The notes under the pieces are model-generated. The model was given only the letters and a program-made list of their open reading frames with translations, was not told the origin of the DNA and ran no database searches. Of a stretch of DNA of 11,958 nucleotides, positions 1 to 6,923 are shown in pieces. The stretch spans positions 1 through 11,958 of the forward strand of contig JACZUR010000040.1 in NCBI GenBank assembly GCA_022573095.1, given 5' to 3'. The number at the start of each line of letters is the position of its first letter. The stretch's first letter is position 1. A program made the position numbers and the translations under genes. This DNA is from Gemmatimonadota bacterium (GTDB taxonomy: Bacteria > Gemmatimonadota > Gemmatimonadetes > Gemmatimonadales > GWC2-71-9).

Positions 1-3000
1 GATAGTCGTACAGCGGCTCGTTCGAGGGAATCTCAGCCTGCCGCACGTTGACACGTAAACGCTCGCTGTCGCGAGCTGTCTCGCTGCGCCTTTCGAGTGA
101 CTCGTCCGGGTCATCGCTCTGCAGCGTTCGGCCCGCGTCGAGTAATCTTCTGAACAGTCGTTCCTGTCGCTCGATCGTATTTCGATCCAGGCGTCCCGCT
201 TCCAGATCGCGCGCGATATCCTCCGCGGCGTCGGAAAGTTCGTCGGCACCGGACACATCTCCCTGCGCATCCAGACTTTCGAGACCTTCGGCCAACTCGC
301 GTTGCTGCATGGCAAGATCACGGAGCCGCTGGATAAGTTGATCTCCCCCGTTTGCCATCATGGGCAGCAGCCGTCCTGCCCGACTGTTCATCGAACCCTG
401 CTGCTCCGCCAGCTCCGCTAACCGTTCGAGAACCTCCTGCACACCGGATCCCGAAGCAGCGCCGGAGACATCGGATCTACTACGAAGCAACGCGTGCGCC
501 ACCGCGTTGAGTCCGTCCACGGCCTCTCCCGCCTGCGCAGTGGCCTCGCGTGTATTGGGCGTCGCCTGCTGTATCTGTATTAGCGCACTGGTCATCTTCA
601 GCTTCGTAAAACCGAGCGCTGCAGCAAGGCTCGGCGACACCAATGCGTTCTTGCCCGCTGCCGCTTGAATTCGCTCTATTACTCTATCGACCCCGTCGCG
701 GATAGCCGCCTGTTCACCGCGAATGTCACCATCGGAATCACCCATACTAAACCCGCGCTCAACGTCCCGTTGCCTCGTAGCAAGACCCGCCGTTTCCATG
801 AGGGCGTGGTCCATCATATCGAGTACTTCGCGCCGCCAAGCTGCGCGCAGCTCGTCTCTCTGCTGAGTCAACTGTTGCGGTATCTCGGTAAGATTCCGAC
901 CGCCGGCAGCCCCCTGCTGGCCGGCCGCCTCCATCTCACCCTGTTCCGCGCTTTGCGCGGCGGCACGCATCTGCTGAGCCGCCTCGTCTGCGCGGTTCAC
1001 CGACGAATCCAGTCCCCGCGTTCCCTCCGTCGACTCGCGAACGGCGTCGCTCAGTTGTGACAACCGTGATGCTAACGAGTCGACCAACTCAGCCAACTCG
1101 CGTTCCGCCGCGGCCAGCGAGGAATCACCCTCAGTAAGGGACTGCGTCCAGTCCTGCTGCCGCGCGGCCAGTTCCTCCGCCTCCTCCGCAAGACTCGTCA
1201 TCTCACCCTCGAGCGCGGCCCGCTCGAATAGATCGCGACTGCGCTCCAACTCGTCCCGCATGCGCCGCTGCGCCTCGATTAGGTCCTCCAGAGCCTCCGA
1301 CGTAGCGCGACTGTCTAGGCGTTCGAGCGCATCTCTCAGTTCGGCGAGTTTCTCCCGCAGTTCGGAGGTGATCGCCCGCTCAAGCAGCTCCCGAATCTGG
1401 TTCATCTGCTGGTGCCAGCCGGGATCGATGATTCCCGCCTCCCAAGCGGTTTCCACGAGTCGCCTCAACTGGTCTCGTAGTTCTTCCGCCCGCTGCAATA
1501 GCGCTTCCTGATCTGCGCTGATAGCTCTGGAGCGTTCGGCAGCATTGAATGACAGCTGGCCGGATTCACGACGGCCTCCGCTCGGCGTTCTATTGACCTC
1601 AGATCCCTGTTCCGCCACGAGTTCTTCCGCCCGCCGCTGCAGGCGTCCCTGAAGAGCCGTTAGCGAATCAACGCTCTCCTGGATGGCGGTTGACTGGTTC
1701 GTTAACTGCCGTCTGAGTTCCCGGCCTGATGGAATCCTAAGCACGAACTCAGGAGTCACCGTCACCTGGGCGGCGGGTGCGTTATCGTACGCCCGCGCCA
1801 GGTAAAACGCCGTGTCTCCCGGAAGAAATCCCGCGGATTCGAGATCCAGTGTCCAGACCAATACCGCGCTTTCGATGCCGCTCTCCGGCAGCGGGACAAC
1901 GGACACCACTGGTTCGCTACTAATTCCGAATCTGCTAACGCGCCGTAGCGAGACTTCGACACGCATAACGCGGTTATCGTCTCTGGTATCGATAACGAGC
2001 GGCTGCCTCAGGGTCAGAGGTGGAATCGTGTCAACGCCCGGAATCGGAATAGCTATCTGCGGCGAGCTGTCTCCCACCGCTATTACCGTTAGGGAGTAGG
2101 GATCCTCGTCCAGCGCGCCGCCCTCTCTCGGAACGACGATCAATTTCCACACCGCAGTCCTGTCGATCGAGAGAGTTCCCGTGAAACCGTTGTCGGACAC
2201 TACGAGTTCCCTCGCCTCGTCGTCGGACGACCAACGGGCGGACTCCAGCGCAACGCTCGCTCTGCCCTGCGTAATGACGCGGGTTCCACGAGGAAGCGTG
2301 ACCGGAGTTCCGGGAAAAAGCGGTTTGTCAGTCTTCTCCAGGTAACTTGGATAGCGAGCGAGCAAGGACAACTCGGAGACGAAGATGGGGAGCGAGACTC
2401 TAACGTGAAGAGTGTCCGACGAAACTCTTCCCGCGGTCGCTGTGAAGAAGCGGTCGCTCGTTAACGGCCCTACATCGATGGAAGCGCGCCCGCTGCCATC
2501 TAGTTGGACTCGCTCGTCACGCCACGATTCGCCCGGCGCTCGCGACCAAAGCGTTACCGCCGCTCTGGCACCCGCTGCTATGGACACGGTAACCGTCTCC
2601 CCGCGCCTAATCTCATCATGGCTAGTCGAGAGTCGGATCGGACTGGCTACGCCAACGAAAACTGCCCAGGGTTTCCAGAAACTGGCCGAGGTGAAATTTG
2701 TCGGTCCGGCACCGAGGAAGACGAGCGCAGACGCTGCGACGAGCAGCACAGAGCGATGGGCGGTTCTGCGACCCCCGGATTCAAGTGGTCTCAGGTGCTC
2801 GTTTCCATAATTCCGGAGCCACGCAGTGGCCTTCGTGTCCGCCAGGTGGATCAGGCTGTCGCTACTCGAACGATACTGTACGCCGGAGGCACCGAGCAGA
2901 AAGCCACGCCGCAAATCCGCTTCGAGTTCGAGCCGGTTGGCAAAATACGACCGGTTGAGTGCTCTCGTTCTCAGCATCGCCCTTCTCAGTCCGAAGCCTG

Positions 3001-3193
3001 CAGCGCCCAACACAACCACCCAGACGATCAAAACCGACACGGGCAACACTCGGAACAAGCCTAGGCGGGCAAAAAGAAGCCCGCTGGAAAGCGCGAAGAG
3101 AATCAGACCAATTGTGAGCAGCAATCCCGCCCGCATCTCGCGGCGTGCAAACCTAGCGCGGCAATCCTGAAGCCACTTAGCGCTTTCGGTCAT
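1..3193 (-). CDS. DUF4175-like membrane protein with very long coiled-coil region (3' end outside window)
   Basis: The frame is open from ATG at 3193 down to base 1, giving 1064 residues with no stop in the window, so the C-terminus is missing. Hydrophobic segments lie at about residues 22-41, 47-68 and 148-163, so the N-terminus is a membrane anchor. Residues about 180-480 look like beta-rich extracytoplasmic domains, with a YPSYLEKTDKPLFP stretch at 281-294 resembling the Y-P-Y-P motif of DUF4175 proteins. From about 490 to the end the sequence is almost all Glu, Arg, Gln, Ala and Leu heptads, interrupted by a Gly/Gln-rich break near 770-780. The ATG overlaps the TGA of the upstream DUF4159 gene (ATGA), which points to translational coupling. 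The family has no proven function; members often sit beside DUF4159, MoxR and Bat-type genes. The DUF4175 assignment is from general resemblance and gene context; the membrane plus coiled-coil layout is seen directly. Confidence 0.8.
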   Translation of the reverse strand, partial: MTESAKWLQDCRARFARREMRAGLLLTIGLILFALSSGLLFARLGLFRVLPVSVLIVWVVVLGAAGFGLRRAMLRTRALNRSYFANRLELEADLRRGFLLGASGVQYRSSSDSLIHLADTKATAWLRNYGNEHLRPLESGGRRTAHRSVLLVAASALVFLGAGPTNFTSASFWKPWAVFVGVASPIRLSTSHDEIRRGETVTVSIAAGARAAVTLWSRAPGESWRDERVQLDGSGRASIDVGPLTSDRFFTATAGRVSSDTLHVRVSLPIFVSELSLLARYPSYLEKTDKPLFPGTPVTLPRGTRVITQGRASVALESARWSSDDEARELVVSDNGFTGTLSIDRTAVWKLIVVPREGGALDEDPYSLTVIAVGDSSPQIAIPIPGVDTIPPLTLRQPLVIDTRDDNRVMRVEVSLRRVSRFGISSEPVVSVVPLPESGIESAVLVWTLDLESAGFLPGDTAFYLARAYDNAPAAQVTVTPEFVLRIPSGRELRRQLTNQSTAIQESVDSLTALQGRLQRRAEELVAEQGSEVNRTPSGGRRESGQLSFNAAERSRAISADQEALLQRAEELRDQLRRLVETAWEAGIIDPGWHQQMNQIRELLERAITSELREKLAELRDALERLDSRATSEALEDLIEAQRRMRDELERSRDLFERAALEGEMTSLAEEAEELAARQQDWTQSLTEGDSSLAAAERELAELVDSLASRLSQLSDAVRESTEGTRGLDSSVNRADEAAQQMRAAAQSAEQGEMEAAGQQGAAGGRNLTEIPQQLTQQRDELRAAWRREVLDMMDHALMETAGLATRQRDVERGFSMGDSDGDIRGEQAAIRDGVDRVIERIQAAAGKNALVSPSLAAALGFTKLKMTSALIQIQQATPNTREATAQAGEAVDGLNAVAHALLRSRSDVSGAASGSGVQEVLERLAELAEQQGSMNSRAGRLLPMMANGGDQLIQRLRDLAMQQRELAEGLESLDAQGDVSGADELSDAAEDIARDLEAGRLDRNTIERQERLFRRLLDAGRTLQSDDPDESLERRSETARDSERLRVNVRQAEIPSNEPLYDY

Positions 3194-3849
3194 TGAGCCG
3201 CCGTAAGTGCATAAACGAAGAGGTTGACCCCCATTCTCAGTGCGGCATCCCGCAGGTCTGCCGGATCGCCATGAACATTGGCATCTTCCCAGCCATCCCC
3301 CAGGTCCGACTGATACGAATAGAAGACCGCCAGCCTACCACCTACAAAAATGCCCAGGCCTTCGGCGGGCTCGCCGTCGTGTTCGTGAATCTTGGGAAGA
3401 CCATCTTCAAATTCGAAGACGATGTTGTACACGGGGTGATCGAGCGGAACGGTAACCAGCGGATCATCGGGAAAAACACGCACCATTTCACGCCTGAACG
3501 AAGTGTCCATTCCATAATTGTCGTCGGCGTGGAGAAAGCCGCCGTTCCTCACGAAACGCCGCAGCATCACAATCTCCTCATTCGAGAAGGAGACGTTGCC
3601 GTGACCGGTCATGTGCAGATAAGGGGTTTCCCAAAGTTCCGGACCGGTGAGCGACACGACTGTCTCGCGGTCTGCGACGGCTACAACGGTATGGATTCCG
3701 ATAGCGGAAAGGAGATTCGGAATACTCGACGGATTGGCGTACCAATCACCGCCACCACCGTACTGCAATCTTCCGATTGATATCGTGCGCGGCTCGGATG
3801 ATACGAGCGGCAACGCCAACACCAATCCTCCGAGCAACAGATTTTTCAT
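3190..3849 (-). CDS. DUF4159 domain protein, exported
   Basis: This is a 219-residue protein with a short hydrophobic N-terminus (residues 3-17) that looks like a signal peptide, followed by a single DUF4159 domain. Recognisable family stretches are a GRLQYGGGGDWY block at residues 26-37, HMTGHGNVSFSNEE at 79-92, RRFVRNGGFLHADDNYGMD at 97-115 and a C-terminal GVNLFVYAL. DUF4159 is thought to have a ThuA/class-I amidotransferase-like fold, but no reaction is established. Its length suits the family. It starts with ATG overlapping the rsmI stop by four bases and ends overlapping the start of the DUF4175-like gene by four bases, so the three are almost certainly one transcript. No strong ribosome site precedes it, which fits coupling. 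I infer that it works in the periplasm with the membrane-anchored coiled-coil protein. Confidence 0.88.
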   Translation of the reverse strand: MKNLLLGGLVLALPLVSSEPRTISIGRLQYGGGGDWYANPSSIPNLLSAIGIHTVVAVADRETVVSLTGPELWETPYLHMTGHGNVSFSNEEIVMLRRFVRNGGFLHADDNYGMDTSFRREMVRVFPDDPLVTVPLDHPVYNIVFEFEDGLPKIHEHDGEPAEGLGIFVGGRLAVFYSYQSDLGDGWEDANVHGDPADLRDAALRMGVNLFVYALTAAQ

Positions 3850-4673
3850 ATCCGCGACACCAAACTGTAAACGTCGTTCCTTGGCAGGCCCATCGAGTTG
3901 GCAATATGGGAAGCTGCATCCCTGCGACTCATCCCGTCCGCGATGAGTTCGCGAGCCTGGGCGAGAACGGCATCCGGCTCGATAACTGCTTTCCTCGCGG
4001 CAGCCCCTGCCACCAGGACCGTAACCTCCCCTTTGGGAACTTCACCACCGTAGTAAACCGCCAACTCTCCCGGGGTCCCCGTTCTGAACTCTTCAAATAT
4101 CTTTGTGATCTCGCGCGCTACGGCGATCTGTCGATTCGCTCCACAGCAGTCTGCGAGATCAAGAAGCGTATCGGCAAGCCGGTTGGGCGATTCAAAGAAT
4201 GCCACCGTCCACTGCGAAGCTGCAACGTATGAAAGCAGTTTTCGGCGCTCTTTGCCCTTTCGCGGTAGGAATCCCAGGAAGGTGTACCTGTCCGCGGGAA
4301 ATCCCGACATGCTCAGCGCCGTGGTTACGGCCGACGGGCCGGGAATAGGCACTACAACCACTTCCCGTTTGCGGGCCGCCGCCACCAACTCGGCCCCCGG
4401 GTCGCTCACCGTGGGCGTGCCGGCGTCGGTGACCAGAGCCACATCTGTGCCCTCATCCAGCGCCCTTAAGACCCGATCCACTCTGGAACTGGGAGAGTTG
4501 GCGTGAAAACTTAGCATCCGGGGACTCGCCCCCAGATGGCTAAGCAGTTGCTTCGTCCTGCGAGTGTCTTCTGCCGCGACCAGCCCCACTTGCCGCAATG
4601 TTTGCGACGCCCGCTCGGAGAGATCGCCCAGGTTTCCGATTGGTGTTGCCACCACAAAGAGCGTGCCGCCCAA
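3846..4673 (-). CDS. rsmI: 16S rRNA (cytidine1402-2'-O)-methyltransferase
   Basis: RsmI uses S-adenosylmethionine to 2'-O-methylate C1402 in the 16S rRNA decoding centre. The 275-residue product has the family's landmarks in order: TPIGNLGDLSERA at residues 10-22, AEDTRRTKQLL at 34-44, TDAGTPTVSDPG at 82-93, PIPGPSA at 109-115, FFESPNRL at 159-166 (the usual His before Arg-Leu is Asn here), AREITKIFEEF at 187-197 and KGEVTVLV at 214-221. Length is normal for the family. The start is TTG: the codon directly before it in frame is TAA (4674-4676), and GAAAGGA lies seven bases upstream, so no longer form is possible. It leads a coupled run with the DUF4159 and DUF4175-like genes. A terminator-like hairpin separates it from trxA, so it probably has its own promoter in 4674-4745, although I could not pick one. 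Confidence 0.96.
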   Translation of the reverse strand: MGGTLFVVATPIGNLGDLSERASQTLRQVGLVAAEDTRRTKQLLSHLGASPRMLSFHANSPSSRVDRVLRALDEGTDVALVTDAGTPTVSDPGAELVAAARKREVVVVPIPGPSAVTTALSMSGFPADRYTFLGFLPRKGKERRKLLSYVAASQWTVAFFESPNRLADTLLDLADCCGANRQIAVAREITKIFEEFRTGTPGELAVYYGGEVPKGEVTVLVAGAAARKAVIEPDAVLAQARELIADGMSRRDAASHIANSMGLPRNDVYSLVSRI

Positions 4674-4680
4674 TTATCCG

Positions 4681-4687
4681 TCCTTTC
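4681..4687 (-). promoter_or_regulatory. Ribosome binding site that fixes the TTG start of rsmI
   Basis: On the minus strand the sequence is GAAAGGA, then seven bases, then TTG at 4673-4671. The three bases before the TTG are an in-frame TAA, so the TTG is the first possible start and is well placed for this site. Confidence 0.7.
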
Positions 4688-4745
4688 ACGATGGAATCTA
4701 CATCGCATCAACCTGAAAGACCCGCTGGACCTGATCGAAACGAAA

Positions 4746-4774
4746 AGGGCGCGACCCCTTCGAGTTCGCGCCCT
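4746..4774 (-). terminator. Probable intrinsic terminator after trxA
   Basis: A perfect nine-base inverted repeat (AGGGCGCGA at 4746-4754 and TCGCGCCCT at 4766-4774) flanks an 11-base loop. On the minus strand the stem is followed by TTTCGTTTCG, a weak, broken T tract. It lies 22 bases past the trxA stop codon. A smaller GGAGG/CCTCC hairpin sits at 4781-4793, just in front of it. The stem is strong and the T tract is imperfect, so termination may be partial. Confidence 0.6.
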
Positions 4775-4795
4775 CGATTCGGAGGCATCCTCCTG

Positions 4796-5125
4796 CTACA
4801 GATGTTGCTCGATCTTATCAACCAGCAACTGCTTAGGCACCGCACCCACAACCGTGTCAACGTGCTCTCCGCCCTTGAATATCAGCACCGCCGGGATAGA
4901 CCTTACGTTGAACTTGGTAGCCGTCTGCTGATTTGAATCCACGTCCAGCTTCGCAACCTTCACTCTGCCATCATAATCCTCAGCCAACTGCTCAATGATT
5001 GGGGCAATGATCTGACAGGGACCACACCAAGTCGCCCAAAAATCCACTATCGCCACCCCGTCGTGCTGCTCTATTTCCTCGGTGAACACGTCATCCGTAA
5101 CGTGCACCAGACTCGTCACTCCCAT
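4796..5125 (-). CDS. trxA: Thioredoxin
   Basis: This 109-residue cytoplasmic disulfide reductase has the standard thioredoxin layout. It carries VDFWATWCGPCQ at residues 27-38 with the redox pair Cys34 and Cys37, KLDVDSNQQTATKFNVRSIP at 59-78 ending in the cis-proline Pro78, and a final VGAVPKQLLVDKI helix. It has no signal peptide, so it acts in the cytoplasm and would be reduced by thioredoxin reductase, which is not in the window. The ATG is preceded by AGGAG with a six-base gap. It is transcribed away from mce, with only 76 bases between the two start codons, so promoters for both must sit in that gap or in the gene starts. It appears to be monocistronic because a hairpin follows the stop. 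Confidence 0.97.
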   Translation of the reverse strand: MGVTSLVHVTDDVFTEEIEQHDGVAIVDFWATWCGPCQIIAPIIEQLAEDYDGRVKVAKLDVDSNQQTATKFNVRSIPAVLIFKGGEHVDTVVGAVPKQLLVDKIEQHL

Positions 5126-5190
5126 GATTTTCTCCTGATTGTTAACTTGCGCTTCTATCGCTGCTCAGTCCGCTTCGGCTACACACCCGC

Positions 5191-5197
5191 AAGGAGG
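5191..5197 (+). promoter_or_regulatory. Ribosome binding site that decides the GTG start of mce
   Basis: AAGGAGG is an almost perfect anti-16S match lying four bases before GTG at 5202. The frame can be extended upstream to a TTG at 5139, but that would add 21 residues with no family counterpart and put this site inside the gene, so the GTG is preferred. Confidence 0.85.
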
Positions 5198-5201
5198 ATC
5201 G

Positions 5202-5600
5202 GTGGACAACAAAGTACCTAGCATCGCTCACGTTGGCGTTGCCGTTAAAGATATCAAGGCTGCGCTACATTTCTACCGAGATGTTCTCGGCGTAATGCCG
5301 GGCGATTCCGAGAGCGCCGACGGCGCCGAAATCGTCCCGCTACACTTTGGCGACGTAGACATCGAGCTGCTGAGTCCCGCCACCGAAGATAGTCCTATTG
5401 CAAGGTTTCTCGATAAACGAGGCCCGGGAATACACCATATCTGCATTCGCGTGCCCGATATCGATGAGGCTCTCAAGCGTTGCCTCGATTACGGATATCG
5501 CCTAGTTGATGAACTTCCGAGAAAGGGGGCCGGAGGCCGCCGGATAGCATTTATCCACCCGCAGTCGACTGCGGGAATCCTGCTCGAACTCACCGATTGA
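5202..5600 (+). CDS. mce: Methylmalonyl-CoA epimerase
   Basis: The enzyme interconverts the R and S forms of methylmalonyl-CoA, linking propionyl-CoA carboxylase to the B12-dependent mutase. The product is 132 residues with the two beta-alpha-beta-beta-beta modules of the glyoxalase/VOC fold. Family stretches are IAHVGVAVKDI at 8-18 (likely metal ligand His10), FYRDVLG at 24-30, VDIELLSP at 52-59, GPGIHHICIRVPDID at 75-88 (His78 or His79) and RRIAFIHPQSTAGILLEL at 113-130 (likely ligand Glu129). The start is GTG, chosen for the strong ribosome site before it; this gives the usual family length. No mutase or carboxylase gene is nearby, so it stands alone. It converges with the lipoprotein gene with only 10 bases between the stops and no obvious terminator. 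Confidence 0.94.
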   Translation: MDNKVPSIAHVGVAVKDIKAALHFYRDVLGVMPGDSESADGAEIVPLHFGDVDIELLSPATEDSPIARFLDKRGPGIHHICIRVPDIDEALKRCLDYGYRLVDELPRKGAGGRRIAFIHPQSTAGILLELTD

Positions 5601-5610
5601 TAAACAGACT

Positions 5611-6084
5611 TTATTGCCCGGTGGTTCCTGCAGGCCTCACAACGCAAGCGACAGCCGGATTTCCGGCAGCAGCCAGGTCAATATTCTCTACGAGCCAGCC
5701 CTGACCTACCCTGACCATCGTGAACGGGATAATTCTGATACAGCCATCGCGCTCCAAGCGGACATTGTAAATCCGGTGCCGTTCGTCTGCTGGAATCGCT
5801 GCGGTGCTCTGCCCTAGCACCGAGAATCTCTGGTGTCGCAGGTAGGTTCGGATGACCGTCAATCTCTTCTCCAGGATCTGGGAATTCATGTGGTCTGACG
5901 CCGGGCCGCGCCTAGTGCCCCATAACGATCCCATCGTTACCAGATCGTTAGACGACACGGCCCCCATGAACCCCTGGATGGTATCTTCCGGGACCAACGG
6001 AGCCAACGATGTCTGGGATCCCGCACACGCCGCCAGACCGGCTATGAACGCAATGACTAAGAAACTCCTGACACCGTTGCACAT
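5611..6084 (-). CDS. Small lipoprotein with NTF2-like domain, function unknown
   Basis: The likely product is 157 residues. It opens with a short hydrophobic signal (residues 7-16) and a lipobox Leu-Ala-Ala-Cys at 17-20, so it should be lipid-modified at Cys20 and exported. The rest (about 31-150) reads like a small NTF2/SnoaL-type alpha-beta cone: a helix with PEDTIQGFMGAVSSND, an LWGTRRGP turn, LEKRLTVIRTYLRHQ, then strands including CIRIIPFTMVRVGQGWLVEN. The start is ATG 6084, which places the signal peptide at the N-terminus; GAGAG lies nine bases upstream. The frame stays open upstream into pdxJ sequence (to 6300), but that extension is antisense shadow. It diverges from pdxJ. I recognise the fold only loosely and cannot assign a function. 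Confidence 0.8.
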   Translation of the reverse strand: MCNGVRSFLVIAFIAGLAACAGSQTSLAPLVPEDTIQGFMGAVSSNDLVTMGSLWGTRRGPASDHMNSQILEKRLTVIRTYLRHQRFSVLGQSTAAIPADERHRIYNVRLERDGCIRIIPFTMVRVGQGWLVENIDLAAAGNPAVACVVRPAGTTGQ

Positions 6085-6153
6085 AAACACCAACTCTCTT
6101 GGAGGTTTGCCCCACTCGAACCTAAATTGATAGGATTCTCGGAGCAAGCATTG

Positions 6154-6864
6154 ATGCGGTTTTATGTAAACGTAGACCACGTAGCAACGGTACGAGAGGC
6201 TCGAAAAACAGACGAGCCAGATCCGGTAGAAGCCGCCATGGAGTGCGAGCGCGCGGGAGCCGATGGCATCACCATTCATCTGCGCGAAGATCGCAGGCAC
6301 ATCCAGGACGCCGATGTCCGCCGCCTGTCTGAGAAGGCTCGATATCTGAACCTCGAATTGGCCACCGCACCGGAGATCCTCGACCTGGCTGTTGAGTTAC
6401 GTCCCCAGCAAGCGACACTTGTTCCCGAAAAACGTGAAGAGGTTACCACCGAGGGGGGACTCGACCTTGCTGGCGGCGAATCCAGACTTGAAAACGCGAT
6501 CGCAAAGCTCGCTGACGCAGGAATCCGAGTGAGCCTGTTCATCGATCCCGACGAATTCAGCATCCGAAGGTCAGCCGAACTGGGCGTTCCTGCAGTTGAA
6601 CTGCATACGGGCGACTACGCCAATTCCTATAGGGAGTCGGGAAAAGCGCTGGAAAGATTGCAGACGGCGGCAAAGCTTACGAAGCAGGCCGGATTGGCCG
6701 TACACGCTGGTCACGGGCTCACCTACAAGAACGTCACGCACGTGGCGGCAATTCCCGAGATCGAAGAGCTTAACATCGGCCACAGCGTAGTGGCTCGCAG
6801 TATTAGGGTTGGCATAAGGCAGGCCGTAGCGGAGATGAGGAGCCTAATCGAGGCTTCGCGTTGA
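6154..6864 (+). CDS. pdxJ: Pyridoxine 5'-phosphate synthase
   Basis: PdxJ closes the pyridine ring of vitamin B6 by condensing 1-deoxyxylulose 5-phosphate with 3-amino-2-oxopropyl phosphate, releasing pyridoxine 5'-phosphate. The 236-residue product is normal length for this TIM barrel. It begins MRFYVNVDHVATVREAR, and further on has ADGITIHLREDRRHI at residues 36-50, LNLELATAPE at 65-74, TLVPEKREEVTTEGGL at 88-103, AVELHTGDYA at 147-156, AVHAGHGLTYKNV at 182-194 and IEELNIGHSVVARS at 203-216. These hold the expected active-site His and Glu residues. The start ATG at 6154 has GGAG nine bases upstream; TTG codons at 6127 and 6151 are less likely. Deoxyxylulose phosphate is also the entry compound of the pathway that uses ispE, further along the same strand. 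It is probably the first gene of a plus-strand run. Confidence 0.97.
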   Translation: MRFYVNVDHVATVREARKTDEPDPVEAAMECERAGADGITIHLREDRRHIQDADVRRLSEKARYLNLELATAPEILDLAVELRPQQATLVPEKREEVTTEGGLDLAGGESRLENAIAKLADAGIRVSLFIDPDEFSIRRSAELGVPAVELHTGDYANSYRESGKALERLQTAAKLTKQAGLAVHAGHGLTYKNVTHVAAIPEIEELNIGHSVVARSIRVGIRQAVAEMRSLIEASR

Positions 6865-6923
6865 CCTAAGTCCCTGAAACTCTTTAATTTCGGGTTGGCG
6901 ATTAACCTGCCGGTGGAGTGTCG

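Noticed and set aside
2412..3170. Several overlapping plus-strand frames of 86-186 residues
   Set aside because: All are antisense to the DUF4175-like gene, rich in Arg and Ser as shadows of GC-rich genes usually are, with no ribosome sites that fit.
3193..3780. 195-residue plus-strand open frame
   Set aside because: It lies antisense to the DUF4159 gene over its whole length, with composition that follows the opposite codon positions and no recognisable domain.
5139..5201. Upstream TTG start for mce
   Set aside because: It adds 21 residues with no family match and places the strong AAGGAGG site inside the coding region.
6107..6136. TTGCCC, 18 bases, TAGGAT as a pdxJ promoter
   Set aside because: The RNA would start at about 6143, inside the ribosome binding site of pdxJ, leaving no usable leader; both boxes match only four of six bases.
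6085..6300. Longer form of the lipoprotein starting at 6300
   Set aside because: It would add 72 residues antisense to pdxJ and put the signal peptide and lipobox in the middle of the protein.
6872..6894. Hairpin CCCTGAAA / TTTCGGG between pdxJ and the HPt-like gene as a terminator
   Set aside because: The stem needs a bulged base, and no T tract follows, so I see no good terminator here and keep the genes as one run.
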